A model generated the notes under the pieces. It was not told the DNA's origin, did no database searches, and saw nothing but the letters and a program-made list of their open reading frames with translations. Made by a program: the position numbers and the translations under genes. Below are positions 23,924-31,976 of a DNA stretch of 33,961 bases, in pieces. The stretch comes from a virus. Positions within the stretch are counted from its first letter, which is position 1; each line of letters starts with the position of its first letter. Location of the stretch: IMG/VR virus record IMGVR_UViG_3300044986_000977, positions 1-33,961 of that record, one strand, 5' to 3'.

Positions 23924-24729
23924 TATTCATTTGTTGATTCATATTTTATGGCTCTGTCATCAACAAAAAAATATTCTTGTTTAGCCGTTTTTATCCAAAA
24001 TCTTACTTCATCTTCTAACATTTTATCCTCACCATATTTGTAATTCCAAAATAAAGAACCCTCTCTCAAATTTGTATGTTTATAACCTAACTTAGGTATG
24101 GTCATTATTACTGCTGAGTTATAAGTAAGTCTCAAAAGGAATTCATAAACAAAAGTTAGTTTCATTGAAGGTTTCATATACCCAAAATCTTCCAATATTT
24201 GTTTTTTGATAACACTTCCAGAAGTTTGAAAATTTTGGTACTCCTGTAGAGTATCGTTTGTTAGAAACCCAATTTCTTGTGTAAAGTTAGCTGCGAAAGT
24301 TGCTTCATTAGTAAAACCCGCAAACACACCCTTTTCATCAGTTTCAACTACTACAGGTAAAAACACTTGTACTTCAGGAAATGAATCGATGTATTTTTTT
24401 ACATTGTCAAACCAAATATTGGAATATTCATCATCAAATTCAAAAATAGAAATCCATTTACCACTACTCTCCTTTATACCTTGATTTAATTGAGATGCGA
24501 AGTTTGGTGTTTTTTCCCAAACTATAAGTTTTACATTCAAGTTTCCGAAATCATAGGATTTTAAAAGAGTAACTAATTGTTCTTCGGCTGTGTGAACAAT
24601 GACCAACTCTTCAATTTCGGTTTTTTGATTTTTCAAAGATGTTATTGCTTTACCAAAGTATTCGTCAAAATCTTTAGCCTTGGCAGATTTGATTGGTAAG
24701 ATTACAGATACAGATATTTTGTTACTCAT
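23923..24729 (-). CDS. Glycosyltransferase family 2
   Basis: 268 residues with a GT-A fold start: VSVILPIKSAKAKD (7-20), AITSLKNQ (28-35), ELVIVH (41-46), NQGIKESSGKWISIFEFDDE (82-101), where FDDEY stands in the DxD position that holds metal and nucleotide-sugar. The C-terminal part has SGSVIKKQILEDFGYMKPSM and LGYKHTNLREGS acceptor-side segments. Cytoplasmic, without membrane segments. Donor sugar cannot be read from the sequence. It is near the 3' end of the glycan operon and immediately precedes the sigma gene. Confidence 0.85.
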   Translation of the reverse strand: MSNKISVSVILPIKSAKAKDFDEYFGKAITSLKNQKTEIEELVIVHTAEEQLVTLLKSYDFGNLNVKLIVWEKTPNFASQLNQGIKESSGKWISIFEFDDEYSNIWFDNVKKYIDSFPEVQVFLPVVVETDEKGVFAGFTNEATFAANFTQEIGFLTNDTLQEYQNFQTSGSVIKKQILEDFGYMKPSMKLTFVYEFLLRLTYNSAVIMTIPKLGYKHTNLREGSLFWNYKYGEDKMLEDEVRFWIKTAKQEYFFVDDRAIKYESTNE

Positions 24730-24732
24730 ATA

Positions 24733-25779
24733 TTAAAGTTTTGAAATTTGTTCTTCTAATTGATTTGCTCTGGTAGTCAAGTAATTATCGAAAAGGTTTA
24801 TCACATCAGTTGTAAATTTTTCTTTACTTTTGAATTGTTCTACGGTTTTATCCATGTTTTCATAAAGTTCAGGTTTGATATTGTCCTCTAACCAATTTTG
24901 AATGAAGTCCGCAATAAAATCGGTAATCAATGTCAAATCTGTAATCCAAACACCGTTTTCTTGTGTCATCCAAGATGGTTGTAAATCAGGAATTTTACCC
25001 AATACAGGTACTCCACACGCCATACTTTCCAAGGGGAAAGTACCAAAACCACTTTTGGTATCTACCCAAACACTGAGGAAACAATCTTTAAGTGTCTTAG
25101 CAAATTCTTTTTCACTCAAACCTCGGAGGTCTCTGAAGGTAAACCATCTGTATTGAGGAAATCTTAAATAAAAAGTTTTGATGATAGAAATTGCATCTTC
25201 TTGTTCACGAGTATGTACCCCAATAATCGGCATCGGTGGAACACCTTTTTTCGTGAATGATTCTGATATTACAGGTTCTAAAATATCTACTGAAGCTTGT
25301 CTCATTACCTTTTCAATATATTCTTTTTGAGTTTGACAGGTTGTTATACATTTATACACACCGTGTTGAGACCAAGATTGACCGGGTTGTAGTGTTTCGA
25401 GCATGTAAGCATATGATTGTGTAAGAACAATTTTTGCACAAGGAAGATTTTTTACTTGTTCCATCACGAAACCGAATAGTTCAGGAATCACCAAAAAGTC
25501 CTCGGGTGCAATTTGAAGATTTTGATTCTCAATCGATTGATGAGGTATTGTCATAAATTCTGCATCTAACCATTTATCCACACCCATATAATCATTTTTT
25601 TCATGTAAAATTATAGGGTTGAAATTAGAGTTTTTTAACTCCATTGCAATTTGATAAATGTATCTAACAGATGCTCTTGCATTTCCTTTTGTATCTTGTA
25701 CAAAAAAATAAATCTTTGATTTCTTTTCCTTCAGATTTGTTATTGAGGCTAAAACCTTTTCTTTGGAGATATTTTCCAT
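24733..25779 (-). CDS. Glycosyltransferase, GT-B fold (GT4-like)
   Basis: 348 residues. The N-terminal Rossmann part starts KIYFFVQDTKGNARASVRYI (22-41). The C-terminal domain has the donor-binding signature GFGTFPLESMACGVPVLGKI (244-263), a family-typical E-S-M-A-CG-P-V-L segment. Before it, MPIIGVHTREQEDAIS is the domain-crossover strand. No membrane segment. The donor is presumably a nucleotide sugar, unspecified. It lies between a small unknown gene and GT2, spaced by one to three bases. Confidence 0.82.
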   Translation of the reverse strand: MENISKEKVLASITNLKEKKSKIYFFVQDTKGNARASVRYIYQIAMELKNSNFNPIILHEKNDYMGVDKWLDAEFMTIPHQSIENQNLQIAPEDFLVIPELFGFVMEQVKNLPCAKIVLTQSYAYMLETLQPGQSWSQHGVYKCITTCQTQKEYIEKVMRQASVDILEPVISESFTKKGVPPMPIIGVHTREQEDAISIIKTFYLRFPQYRWFTFRDLRGLSEKEFAKTLKDCFLSVWVDTKSGFGTFPLESMACGVPVLGKIPDLQPSWMTQENGVWITDLTLITDFIADFIQNWLEDNIKPELYENMDKTVEQFKSKEKFTTDVINLFDNYLTTRANQLEEQISKL

Positions 25780-25780
25780 A

Positions 25781-26059
25781 TTAGTAATGATTGATTAACT
25801 TTTTATTTAATAAACTATTGAATGCTAATTTGAAAGGAACGCTTAAATTGTTTGAACTTTTCAAACCTAATTTATCGTCCATCTCTTCATTTTCAGATAA
25901 AACTACTTCCATGAGCATTTTAACGATTTCAAATTTCACAATGTTGACTCTTGTTTCGGTAAATCCACTAGATGATTCTGAACTTACCTCATAGATATCC
26001 AAGTACCTTTCCAACTCATCCAAATCAACAAAGTAATTTTCGTTTAATATTTTTAACAT
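25781..26059 (-). CDS. Small hypothetical protein, 92 aa
   Basis: Starts MLKILNENYFVDLDELERYL; mainly helical (VNIVKFEIVKMLMEVVLSEN) with a Ser/Asn-rich middle. Not recognised. It overlaps the upstream HAD-like gene by seven bases and is one base ahead of the GT-B gene, so is part of the same operon. Confidence 0.6.
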   Translation of the reverse strand: MLKILNENYFVDLDELERYLDIYEVSSESSSGFTETRVNIVKFEIVKMLMEVVLSENEEMDDKLGLKSSNNLSVPFKLAFNSLLNKKLINHY

Positions 26060-26643
26060 ATTTCTTGTAATTTATTTTTTAGGTCTTTTATAGATTTTAT
26101 TTTGTGAATTATTTCTGTATCTGAATTATAAGAAGTTTCATACTTTATTAAAGTTTTGTTTTCAGGATGATTCAACAATAATTTTGGATTAGCGGTTACT
26201 AATATATCAACATTAGACCATAAGTTATCGATTGTTATTTCACTATAAAATAAAACGTGTTCAATAAGACTTCCAAATTTAGATATAAAAAAAAGAGATG
26301 CGGGTTTTGATTTACCAATTTCATCTGATACGATTATAAATTCATGTTCATCCCGAAGTTCCAAATATAAATTATTCAAATCCAAAAGTCCATTAGGCTC
26401 TACTGAACCTGCGTGACCGAAGATTTCCATAGTGTGTTCTTTATACAGAAAATTATAAAGTTCATCGTTATCTTTGAAAGCTAAATGTTCTGAAATATTC
26501 AAACTCGTAACGTCCGATTTAACTTGATATTCAAACTCTGACTCTTCCTTGAATGGATTATCAATATACCACTTTTGATATTCTTGTTGAATTTTTCCAA
26601 GTGTATTTCGTAAAACACCATTTATTTCAACTCCGATTTTCAT
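26053..26643 (-). CDS. Degenerate HAD-like protein (5'-nucleotidase type), probably non-catalytic
   Basis: 196 residues. MKIGVEINGVLRNTLGKIQQ aligns with the HAD motif I (normally DxDGVL), but both Asp positions are Glu6 and Asn8. EFIIVSDE (101-108) is in the motif II place (Ser106), GKSKPASLFFISKFG (110-124) carries the motif III Lys, and LWSNVDILVTANPKLL (141-156) the motif IV place, again without a DD pair. The layout follows deoxynucleotidase-like HAD proteins, but the missing nucleophile predicts a binding or regulatory role. It overlaps phoH by four bases upstream. Alternative: a divergent active enzyme using Glu6. Confidence 0.6.
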   Translation of the reverse strand: MKIGVEINGVLRNTLGKIQQEYQKWYIDNPFKEESEFEYQVKSDVTSLNISEHLAFKDNDELYNFLYKEHTMEIFGHAGSVEPNGLLDLNNLYLELRDEHEFIIVSDEIGKSKPASLFFISKFGSLIEHVLFYSEITIDNLWSNVDILVTANPKLLLNHPENKTLIKYETSYNSDTEIIHKIKSIKDLKNKLQEIC

Positions 26644-27371
26644 TCTTCGTATCTTTTTAATATTTGTGTTATTAAAGGGTTTCTTACAACATCAGTGTCT
26701 TTAAATTCATGAATTCCTACATCAGTAAAATCTCTAAATTTTTTCATCGCATCCCATAAACCTGTTTGAGTTTTGTCTTTGTGTCTATCAAACTGTTCTA
26801 AATCCCCTGAAATAAAAAATTTAGAATTGAAACCTATTCTTGTTAGAAGAAGTTTCATTTGACTTGGAGTAGAATTTTGAGCTTCTTCAAAAATTAAAAT
26901 CGAATTGTCAATATTCATACCCCTCATATAAGCCAATGCAAAGACCTCAATGGCTTCAATCTCTTTTAATTTTTCTCGTAATTCTTTTCCTATGATTTTA
27001 TTTAAAAGATAGTATGAGGGGAAAATATAAGGGTCAAGTTTTTCTTCTACGCCACCCGGTAAACTACCTAATTTTTCTTCGGCTTCTACCGCTGGTCTTA
27101 CGATTATAATTTTTTCAAAAGGGGTTTCTGGGTCAAATAATAAATCAACCGCACATTTCATTGCAATATAACTCTTACCAACTCCTGCAGGACCCGAACA
27201 GATTGTAATCTGATTATTTGATAACTTCTCGTAATACTCTTTTTGACTTTCTGATAAAAATTTTTGTTTTGTTTTCTTTTTTAAAATTGAAGTTATGTAC
27301 TCTTTTTTTGTTTTGTAATTGGAACTTTCTAAAGTTGGGGTAGGAGCTGGATTTTTTTTAGTTCTACTCAT
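26640..27371 (-). CDS. phoH: PhoH-family ATPase
   Basis: 243 residues: a Lys-rich N-terminus, then FLSESQKEYYEKLSNNQITI, Walker A GPAGVGKSY (60-68), IIIVRPAVEAEEKLGSLPGG (88-107), Walker B ILIFEEAQN (158-166), TPSQMKLLLTRIG (168-180), and SGDLEQFDR (188-196). This is the standard PhoH order, at the usual size for phage PhoH. PhoH is common in marine phages; its biochemical role (an RNA- or nucleotide-linked ATPase) is not settled. It is flanked by HAD and GDP-mannose epimerase genes with four-base overlaps. Confidence 0.93.
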   Translation of the reverse strand: MSRTKKNPAPTPTLESSNYKTKKEYITSILKKKTKQKFLSESQKEYYEKLSNNQITICSGPAGVGKSYIAMKCAVDLLFDPETPFEKIIIVRPAVEAEEKLGSLPGGVEEKLDPYIFPSYYLLNKIIGKELREKLKEIEAIEVFALAYMRGMNIDNSILIFEEAQNSTPSQMKLLLTRIGFNSKFFISGDLEQFDRHKDKTQTGLWDAMKKFRDFTDVGIHEFKDTDVVRNPLITQILKRYEE

Positions 27372-28489
27372 TTAACTTTGATTTTTTTTGTTTTTTGGGG
27401 TTCTCGTTTATAAACCGTTTTTCCACCATCGGGACTTTCATAAATCCACGGTGTTTCTTTTTCTAATGTATCTATTTGTGATTTAATCCAATTGAACGTT
27501 TTTTTCAATCCTATGGATAGAGGTTGACTGACTTCCCAACCAATTTTTTCTCTATATAGTTTATTGTCTGAGTTTCTACCTTTAACACCTAATGGACATT
27601 TGAAACCATACTTCGAAAGGAATTCATCCCCTTCTATGTTTCTTATTTTAATATTTTTTCCTGAAAATTCAATAGCCATTCGTGCTAATTGGTTGATTGT
27701 CACCATTTCTTCACTTCCTATATTGACGGGACCAGTGAATTTAGAATTCATCAATCTTAGAACAGCTTCAACACACTCATCGACATATAGAAAAGACCTG
27801 GTTTGTTGACCATTCCCCCAAACTTCTAACTCTTCACCGTCGTTTAGTTCTGCGGCTTTTCTACACATCGCTGCGGGAGATTTTTCACGTCCGCCTGTCC
27901 ATGTCCCCTGTGGTCCAAATATGTTATGGAATCTGGCTATTCTGACATCTAAACCATAATTTCTGTGATAAGCCAAATAAATTCTTTCTGAAAAAAGTTT
28001 TTCCCATCCGTATTCAGAATCAGGATTTGCGGGGTATGCAGAACTTTCTTCACAATTTGGATTATTGGGGTCTAGTTGGTTGTGTTCTGGATACATACAT
28101 GCCGATGAGGAATAGAAAACTTTTTTTACTTTTTTCTTAACACATTCATTGGCAACATTCAAATTTATCAAAGAGGAATTGTGCATTAAATTTGCATCAT
28201 TTTCGCCTGTGAAAATATACAAAGCACCTCCCATATCGGCTGCTAGTTGATATAATTCATCGACATCCTGTTCGATGACCAAGTCAACAACTTTAGGGTC
28301 AGTTAAATCCCCCAAAATGAATTCGTGACAAATTTCATCTTGAAAAAAATATTCGTGTTTTTTTATATCACAAATTCTAACGTGATTTCCTTCCTCTTTT
28401 AATCTTTTAGCTAAGTGTCCTCCTATGAAGCCACCGCCACCAAGAACAACTATTTTTTTACCTATTGATTGATTCTTCTGCAACTTCAT
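27368..28489 (-). CDS. gme: GDP-mannose 3,5-epimerase-like extended SDR
   Basis: 373 residues. An N-terminal NAD site, VVLGGGGFIGGHLAKR (14-29), is followed by LAADMGGALYIFTGENDANL (82-101), SSSACMYPE (127-135), the Y-x3-K pair in SEYGWEKL (Tyr160, Lys164), ARFHNIFGPQGTWTGGREKS (185-204), CRKAAELNDGEELEVWGNGQ and TRSFLYVDEC. The pattern, AxMGG, SSACxYPE, YGWEK and FHNxxGPxGTWxGGREK, is that of GDP-mannose 3,5-epimerase. Cys131, Tyr160, Lys164 and Lys203 keep the spacing I recall for plant GME catalytic residues (145, 174, 178, 217). Product: GDP-L-galactose (plus GDP-L-gulose) from GDP-mannose. The C-terminal extension is Lys-rich. It overlaps the upstream methyltransferase by 32 bases and phoH by four. 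Confidence 0.88.
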   Translation of the reverse strand: MKLQKNQSIGKKIVVLGGGGFIGGHLAKRLKEEGNHVRICDIKKHEYFFQDEICHEFILGDLTDPKVVDLVIEQDVDELYQLAADMGGALYIFTGENDANLMHNSSLINLNVANECVKKKVKKVFYSSSACMYPEHNQLDPNNPNCEESSAYPANPDSEYGWEKLFSERIYLAYHRNYGLDVRIARFHNIFGPQGTWTGGREKSPAAMCRKAAELNDGEELEVWGNGQQTRSFLYVDECVEAVLRLMNSKFTGPVNIGSEEMVTINQLARMAIEFSGKNIKIRNIEGDEFLSKYGFKCPLGVKGRNSDNKLYREKIGWEVSQPLSIGLKKTFNWIKSQIDTLEKETPWIYESPDGGKTVYKREPQKTKKIKVK

Positions 28490-29093
28490 ATATAATATTC
28501 ATTTTTTCAAAAATTTTATCGCAACTAATTTGATTACAGCTCCAAGAATTTATAACCGATTCCTCAAAATATTTGGGGGATATCCACCAATCTTCAAAAT
28601 ACATTTCTGGATGTCTTGAGTGAGAGATATCACCACAAATTAATTTGTAACCTTTGGACTCCAACAGTTGTCTTTGTGGTAATCTTTCTGCCTCGTTAAA
28701 ACGGTTTCCTAAATAAGCATCGTGTTCAATTGTTATGATTTTAAATTTGTAGTTGCTGTCAATTATTTTTTGGAGTAATTTAAATCTGTCTCCACAGCCT
28801 TCCATATCCAAGGTTAGATAATCAATAACTTCATTGTCATAATAATCCTTTAGTAATTGATTATAGTCTTGATTGAGACAATCTGCTTGAATGAACTTAC
28901 ATCTGCGTTCTTTCCATTGGTTACTGAAATTGATAATATCCAAAGAAATACCGTCCCACCCATTTAATTCGAGTAAGTAAGTGTTGTTAATTTTTTTTGG
29001 TAGGGAGCACCCTAAATCGAGAAACTTACCTGGTTTACCTTGACTTATATTATAAACAAATAAATCTTGACCACATTGGGAATATGATTTCAT
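28458..29093 (-). CDS. FkbM-family methyltransferase-like protein
   Basis: 211 residues from the ATG at 29093 (MKSYSQCGQDLFVYN). A longer frame to 29180 would run into the upstream gene and its extra residues look unrelated, so the shorter start is preferred. Seen: GKFLDLGCSLPKKINNTYLL (22-41, SAM site), GWDGISLDI (45-53), FIQADCL (67-73), IDYLTLDMEGC (90-100), KIITIEHDAYLG (118-129). This is the FkbM/SAM-methyltransferase order; the target is an acceptor hydroxyl in sugars in known members. The C-terminal 40 residues (WWISPKYFEESVINSW) are beyond the core fold. Confidence 0.78.
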   Translation of the reverse strand: MKSYSQCGQDLFVYNISQGKPGKFLDLGCSLPKKINNTYLLELNGWDGISLDIINFSNQWKERRCKFIQADCLNQDYNQLLKDYYDNEVIDYLTLDMEGCGDRFKLLQKIIDSNYKFKIITIEHDAYLGNRFNEAERLPQRQLLESKGYKLICGDISHSRHPEMYFEDWWISPKYFEESVINSWSCNQISCDKIFEKMNIIYEVAEESINR

Positions 29094-29104
29094 TTTTTTG
29101 TATT

Positions 29105-29713
29105 TTATTTTGAGATTATTTTTCCTTTTTTTCTCAGAATAGTGAGACCATGGTTTATGGGTATTGTCATCCACTCCCATTTATTTTTATCTAACTCTTC
29201 AACCGCTCTATATGGTCCACCAAGACCCCATTCACTTTTTTCAGGATAATTGATAGGATAGAAAAAATTTGGATGGCAACTATGACCCATCAAATCGTGT
29301 AGTAATATTATTGTGTTTTCATCACTAATCCTATCAATTTCTTCTAATTCTGTTTTTACGTGAGGGTAACTGTGCCAATCATCAACATAGATAATATCGT
29401 ATTTTTCGGTATTTTTTTTCAAAAATTCTATGGCGTCAGATTGTACAAAGGTTTGATATCTCGCCAAGTCCTCAGGAGCTTTCCAAACGTATTTTGAAAT
29501 GTCTACTGACGTTAAATGACCACCCAATACTTTACAGGCAACTAAAAAAGGATAACTAGAACCACCATCTCTTACTCCAAGTTCCAAGATTTTTTTAGCA
29601 TTCATTTGAAGAGCGATAGAGAAAAAAGTTAAGACGTGTTCAAAATATTGTTTTCCTCCGTCGTTTTTAGTTTTCAAAGTTCTATTCATCAATTCGACTA
29701 AATAATTTTCCAT
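29105..29713 (-). CDS. Class I SAM-dependent methyltransferase (Methyltransf_24-like)
   Basis: 202 residues. ILELGVRDGGSSYPFLVACK (42-61) is the SAM motif I, LTSVDISK (67-74) the acidic motif II, and FVQSDAIEFL (89-98), YDIIYVDDWHSYPHVKTELE (105-124) and ILLHDLMGH (136-144) match the usual motifs of this O-methyltransferase-like group. Soluble, no membrane segment. It shares its first base with the end of the SDR gene upstream, so is in the glycan operon. The substrate is likely a sugar or lipid-linked glycan, by context. Confidence 0.78.
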   Translation of the reverse strand: MENYLVELMNRTLKTKNDGGKQYFEHVLTFFSIALQMNAKKILELGVRDGGSSYPFLVACKVLGGHLTSVDISKYVWKAPEDLARYQTFVQSDAIEFLKKNTEKYDIIYVDDWHSYPHVKTELEEIDRISDENTIILLHDLMGHSCHPNFFYPINYPEKSEWGLGGPYRAVEELDKNKWEWMTIPINHGLTILRKKGKIISK

Positions 29714-30522
29714 TAAATTTTTTTTAGAATTTTATTTATACCTTCTTTCAGAGATATTTTTGGTTTCCAATAATTTAAAATGTATGGGTCGGGTTCATTT
29801 TTTTTATTTTTCTGTACATCATCAGTTTCTGTAGAAGCTAATATTTCACAAGGTATATATTCTCGAATTATTTCAGCAACTTCTAAGATTGAATTCCATT
29901 CAAAACTAGTAATGTGAAGGTTTTTATTTCTATCTATATCATTGTAATTTAAAGATAATATTTCTAAAGCATTAGAACAGTCTTCAGCATGTAAAAATTG
30001 TCTCAACTCGGAACCGTCAGTCAACATTTCTATTTTTCCTTGTTTAGCTTTGAGAATAAAATCGGTTATTACATGTGATTTTTCCAAATCATGTTCAGGT
30101 CCGTATACATTCCAAAATTTTACAGTAAGACCATTTAAAGCTGTGGCGCAAATTTCACCCATAGATTTCAAAAGTCCATATGGCGAATAGGACATGTTTG
30201 CCATTTGTGAGGAGGCAAAAATAAAAGGTTTATTGAATTTTTTGATTGATTTGAATGTATGAAGAGTTAGTGCTAAATTGTTTTCAACAAATTCATATGT
30301 GTGTTGATACTTTTTTAAGTATCTTGAACCACCTACATCAAAGGCCAAAAACATCACGAAGTCGACATCTTTCATTATTGTATCAAGAACATCAGGAATT
30401 CTGAGGTCTTGTTTAGGGTCTTTGATGATGTCAAACTCGACCACCTCATGACCTTTATTTTTAAGATATTGACATAATTCTAATCCTATTTGTCCTTCGG
30501 AACCTAAAACCAAATATTTCAT
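29713..30522 (-). CDS. NAD(P)-dependent epimerase/dehydratase (extended SDR)
   Basis: 269 residues. Nucleotide site YLVLGSEGQIGLELCQYL (3-20), FLAFDVGGSRY (58-68), FASSQMANMSYSPYGLLKSM (102-121, with Ser-x10-Tyr115-x3-Lys119 catalytic set), VKFWNVYGPEHD (134-145), and LRQFLHAEDCSNALEIL (173-189). These are typical of sugar-nucleotide epimerases/dehydratases. The exact reaction is not readable; as a second SDR in the operon beside GDP-mannose epimerase it may make a second donor sugar, which is inference. Confidence 0.82.
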   Translation of the reverse strand: MKYLVLGSEGQIGLELCQYLKNKGHEVVEFDIIKDPKQDLRIPDVLDTIMKDVDFVMFLAFDVGGSRYLKKYQHTYEFVENNLALTLHTFKSIKKFNKPFIFASSQMANMSYSPYGLLKSMGEICATALNGLTVKFWNVYGPEHDLEKSHVITDFILKAKQGKIEMLTDGSELRQFLHAEDCSNALEILSLNYNDIDRNKNLHITSFEWNSILEVAEIIREYIPCEILASTETDDVQKNKKNEPDPYILNYWKPKISLKEGINKILKKI

Positions 30523-30525
30523 AAT

Positions 30526-31143
30526 TTATCTTTGAACAAAAATTCCACCCATAGAACCTCCATGGGTAATTTCAAATTTATAGTTGTATTTAATTATCCA
30601 TTCAGTAAACGCTAATCTTTCATGTTCGTCAAAATCTTTGTTTCCTCCATGCCAATCATCAAATCTGATATATAATTTATTCCAATCACACTTTGTTACA
30701 AACTCTAAAGCTGACACCGTTGGTTCGTAAATGTCAACATCTATGTTGACTAAACTTATTTTCGAAATTTCGTAGTCTGATGGTTTAGTCAGTTTATGAA
30801 CATCACTGACAATCATTTTTACATTTTTGTATGGTGATAGTTTTTTTAAGGCCTCTTCCTTATTTTTTGGAATTCTATTGTTGTTAGCAAAAAGAGGATT
30901 TGATAAACTGAACATCCCTTCGGACCAATCTGCTGTTTCAGGTAAGGTTTTGTTAGATTTTTCTAAACCCTCAAAATGGTCTACTGTGAATATTGTCTTA
31001 TTCGGAAACGATTGAGAAAGTAAAATTGCTGATTCACAACTGAAGGTACCGAACTCCAATACGTCCCCTTGTGTTTCAAATTTTTTTACAAAACTAGATA
31101 AATCACTTAAAGAGCACGATTGTTTGTTTGGACTGGTGTTCAT
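30526..31143 (-). CDS. TylF/MycF-like O-methyltransferase
   Basis: 205 residues. GDVLEFGTFSCESAILLSQS (26-45, SAM motif I), IFTVDHFEGLE (51-61), and DVDIYEPTVSALEFV (135-149), which is the hallmark D-x-D-x-Y-x-P-T of the TylF sugar O-methyltransferase group, then IRFDDWHGG (159-167). Known members methylate deoxysugar hydroxyls with metal help from these Asp residues. The ATG overlaps the stop of the upstream GT10 gene by four bases. Likely target: the glycan built by the operon's transferases. Confidence 0.82.
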   Translation of the reverse strand: MNTSPNKQSCSLSDLSSFVKKFETQGDVLEFGTFSCESAILLSQSFPNKTIFTVDHFEGLEKSNKTLPETADWSEGMFSLSNPLFANNNRIPKNKEEALKKLSPYKNVKMIVSDVHKLTKPSDYEISKISLVNIDVDIYEPTVSALEFVTKCDWNKLYIRFDDWHGGNKDFDEHERLAFTEWIIKYNYKFEITHGGSMGGIFVQR

Positions 31144-31973
31144 AGATTCTTAAGATAATTTTCGTAAATATAATCCTCAGCAATTTGAAGAGACATAGCA
31201 GCTTCAAAATTTTTTTGAATGTGAGGCATCATCGAATCATACTTTTCTCTTGACAGAGAAGACAATGTTGGGTCATCCTCCAAAAATATAACTCCTCTTG
31301 GGTCAAAGTATTTTTCAACCACTTTTCTGGACCCCCAATAAACAGGAACTGTTCCCACAGCGAAACAATCGGTTAATTTTTCTGTGAAATAAGTGTCTGA
31401 GTTATCGTTTTCTATTGCCACTGAGAACATATAGTCAACTAAACCATCCTCTTTGTTATTCAACTGATGAGGTCTTCCTGTACCAAATAGGTCAACTTTA
31501 TCTTTTAATTTTTCAACCCAATTCAATCTGTTTTGGTGACCTCTTAACCATCCTTTTGTGGAGGATATCATTGAAACCAATTTGGTTTTTTCATGAATTT
31601 TTCTATTACGTTCCCAAATCCAAGGTACTGCGTTTGAAATTGTATAAGTGAAAGGGGCTCCGAGCTCTATCAAACTATCCACACAAGTGAAAATATACTT
31701 GTAATGTTCCTTCACCATGGGCAAATTCTCTAATAGAAATTTAATAGTTCCTTCATTCATTTGAGGTGATTCTAACAACCATCCAATTTTCTCTCTTGAT
31801 GGGTCATTAAATCCCCAATCTTTGATGTAGTTATCCACATATACTGAAATCTTATATGGGTCTTGGGTGTCTCTTGACAACCATTTTAACGTTTTGGGAT
31901 TATTTCTAGCTGAAGAACAATCGTAGTCCCCCCACCAATCTGATACTTTTCTAATTTTAGGTAATTCGCTCAT
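31140..31973 (-). CDS. GT10 alpha-1,3-fucosyltransferase-like glycosyltransferase
   Basis: 277 residues. The C-terminal donor-binding part MFSVAIENDNSDTYFTEKL (182-200) and AVGTVPVYWGSR (205-216) is the GT10 signature (ExSxxxDYxTEK then GxxPVYWG). Before it, VDLFGTGRP (160-168) is the usual linker of the two Rossmann halves, and GWLLESP (64-70) is near the N-terminal half. There is no membrane anchor, as expected of bacterial and viral members. Known donor is GDP-L-fucose; whether GDP-L-galactose is used here, given the epimerase in the same operon, is inference. Confidence 0.88.
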   Translation of the reverse strand: MSELPKIRKVSDWWGDYDCSSARNNPKTLKWLSRDTQDPYKISVYVDNYIKDWGFNDPSREKIGWLLESPQMNEGTIKFLLENLPMVKEHYKYIFTCVDSLIELGAPFTYTISNAVPWIWERNRKIHEKTKLVSMISSTKGWLRGHQNRLNWVEKLKDKVDLFGTGRPHQLNNKEDGLVDYMFSVAIENDNSDTYFTEKLTDCFAVGTVPVYWGSRKVVEKYFDPRGVIFLEDDPTLSSLSREKYDSMMPHIQKNFEAAMSLQIAEDYIYENYLKNL

Positions 31974-31976
31974 AAT

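Noticed and set aside
28458-29180. Longer start for the FkbM-like methyltransferase
   Set aside because: The 29 extra residues overlap the neighbour's last codons and are charged and unlike the family; the ATG at 29093 gives the usual CGQDLF start.
29730-29745. TATTTATA on the plus strand
   Set aside because: It lies inside a minus-strand SDR gene with no plus-strand gene following, so it is probably a chance AT-rich match; likewise TATTTATT copies inside the genes at about 19305 and 21160.
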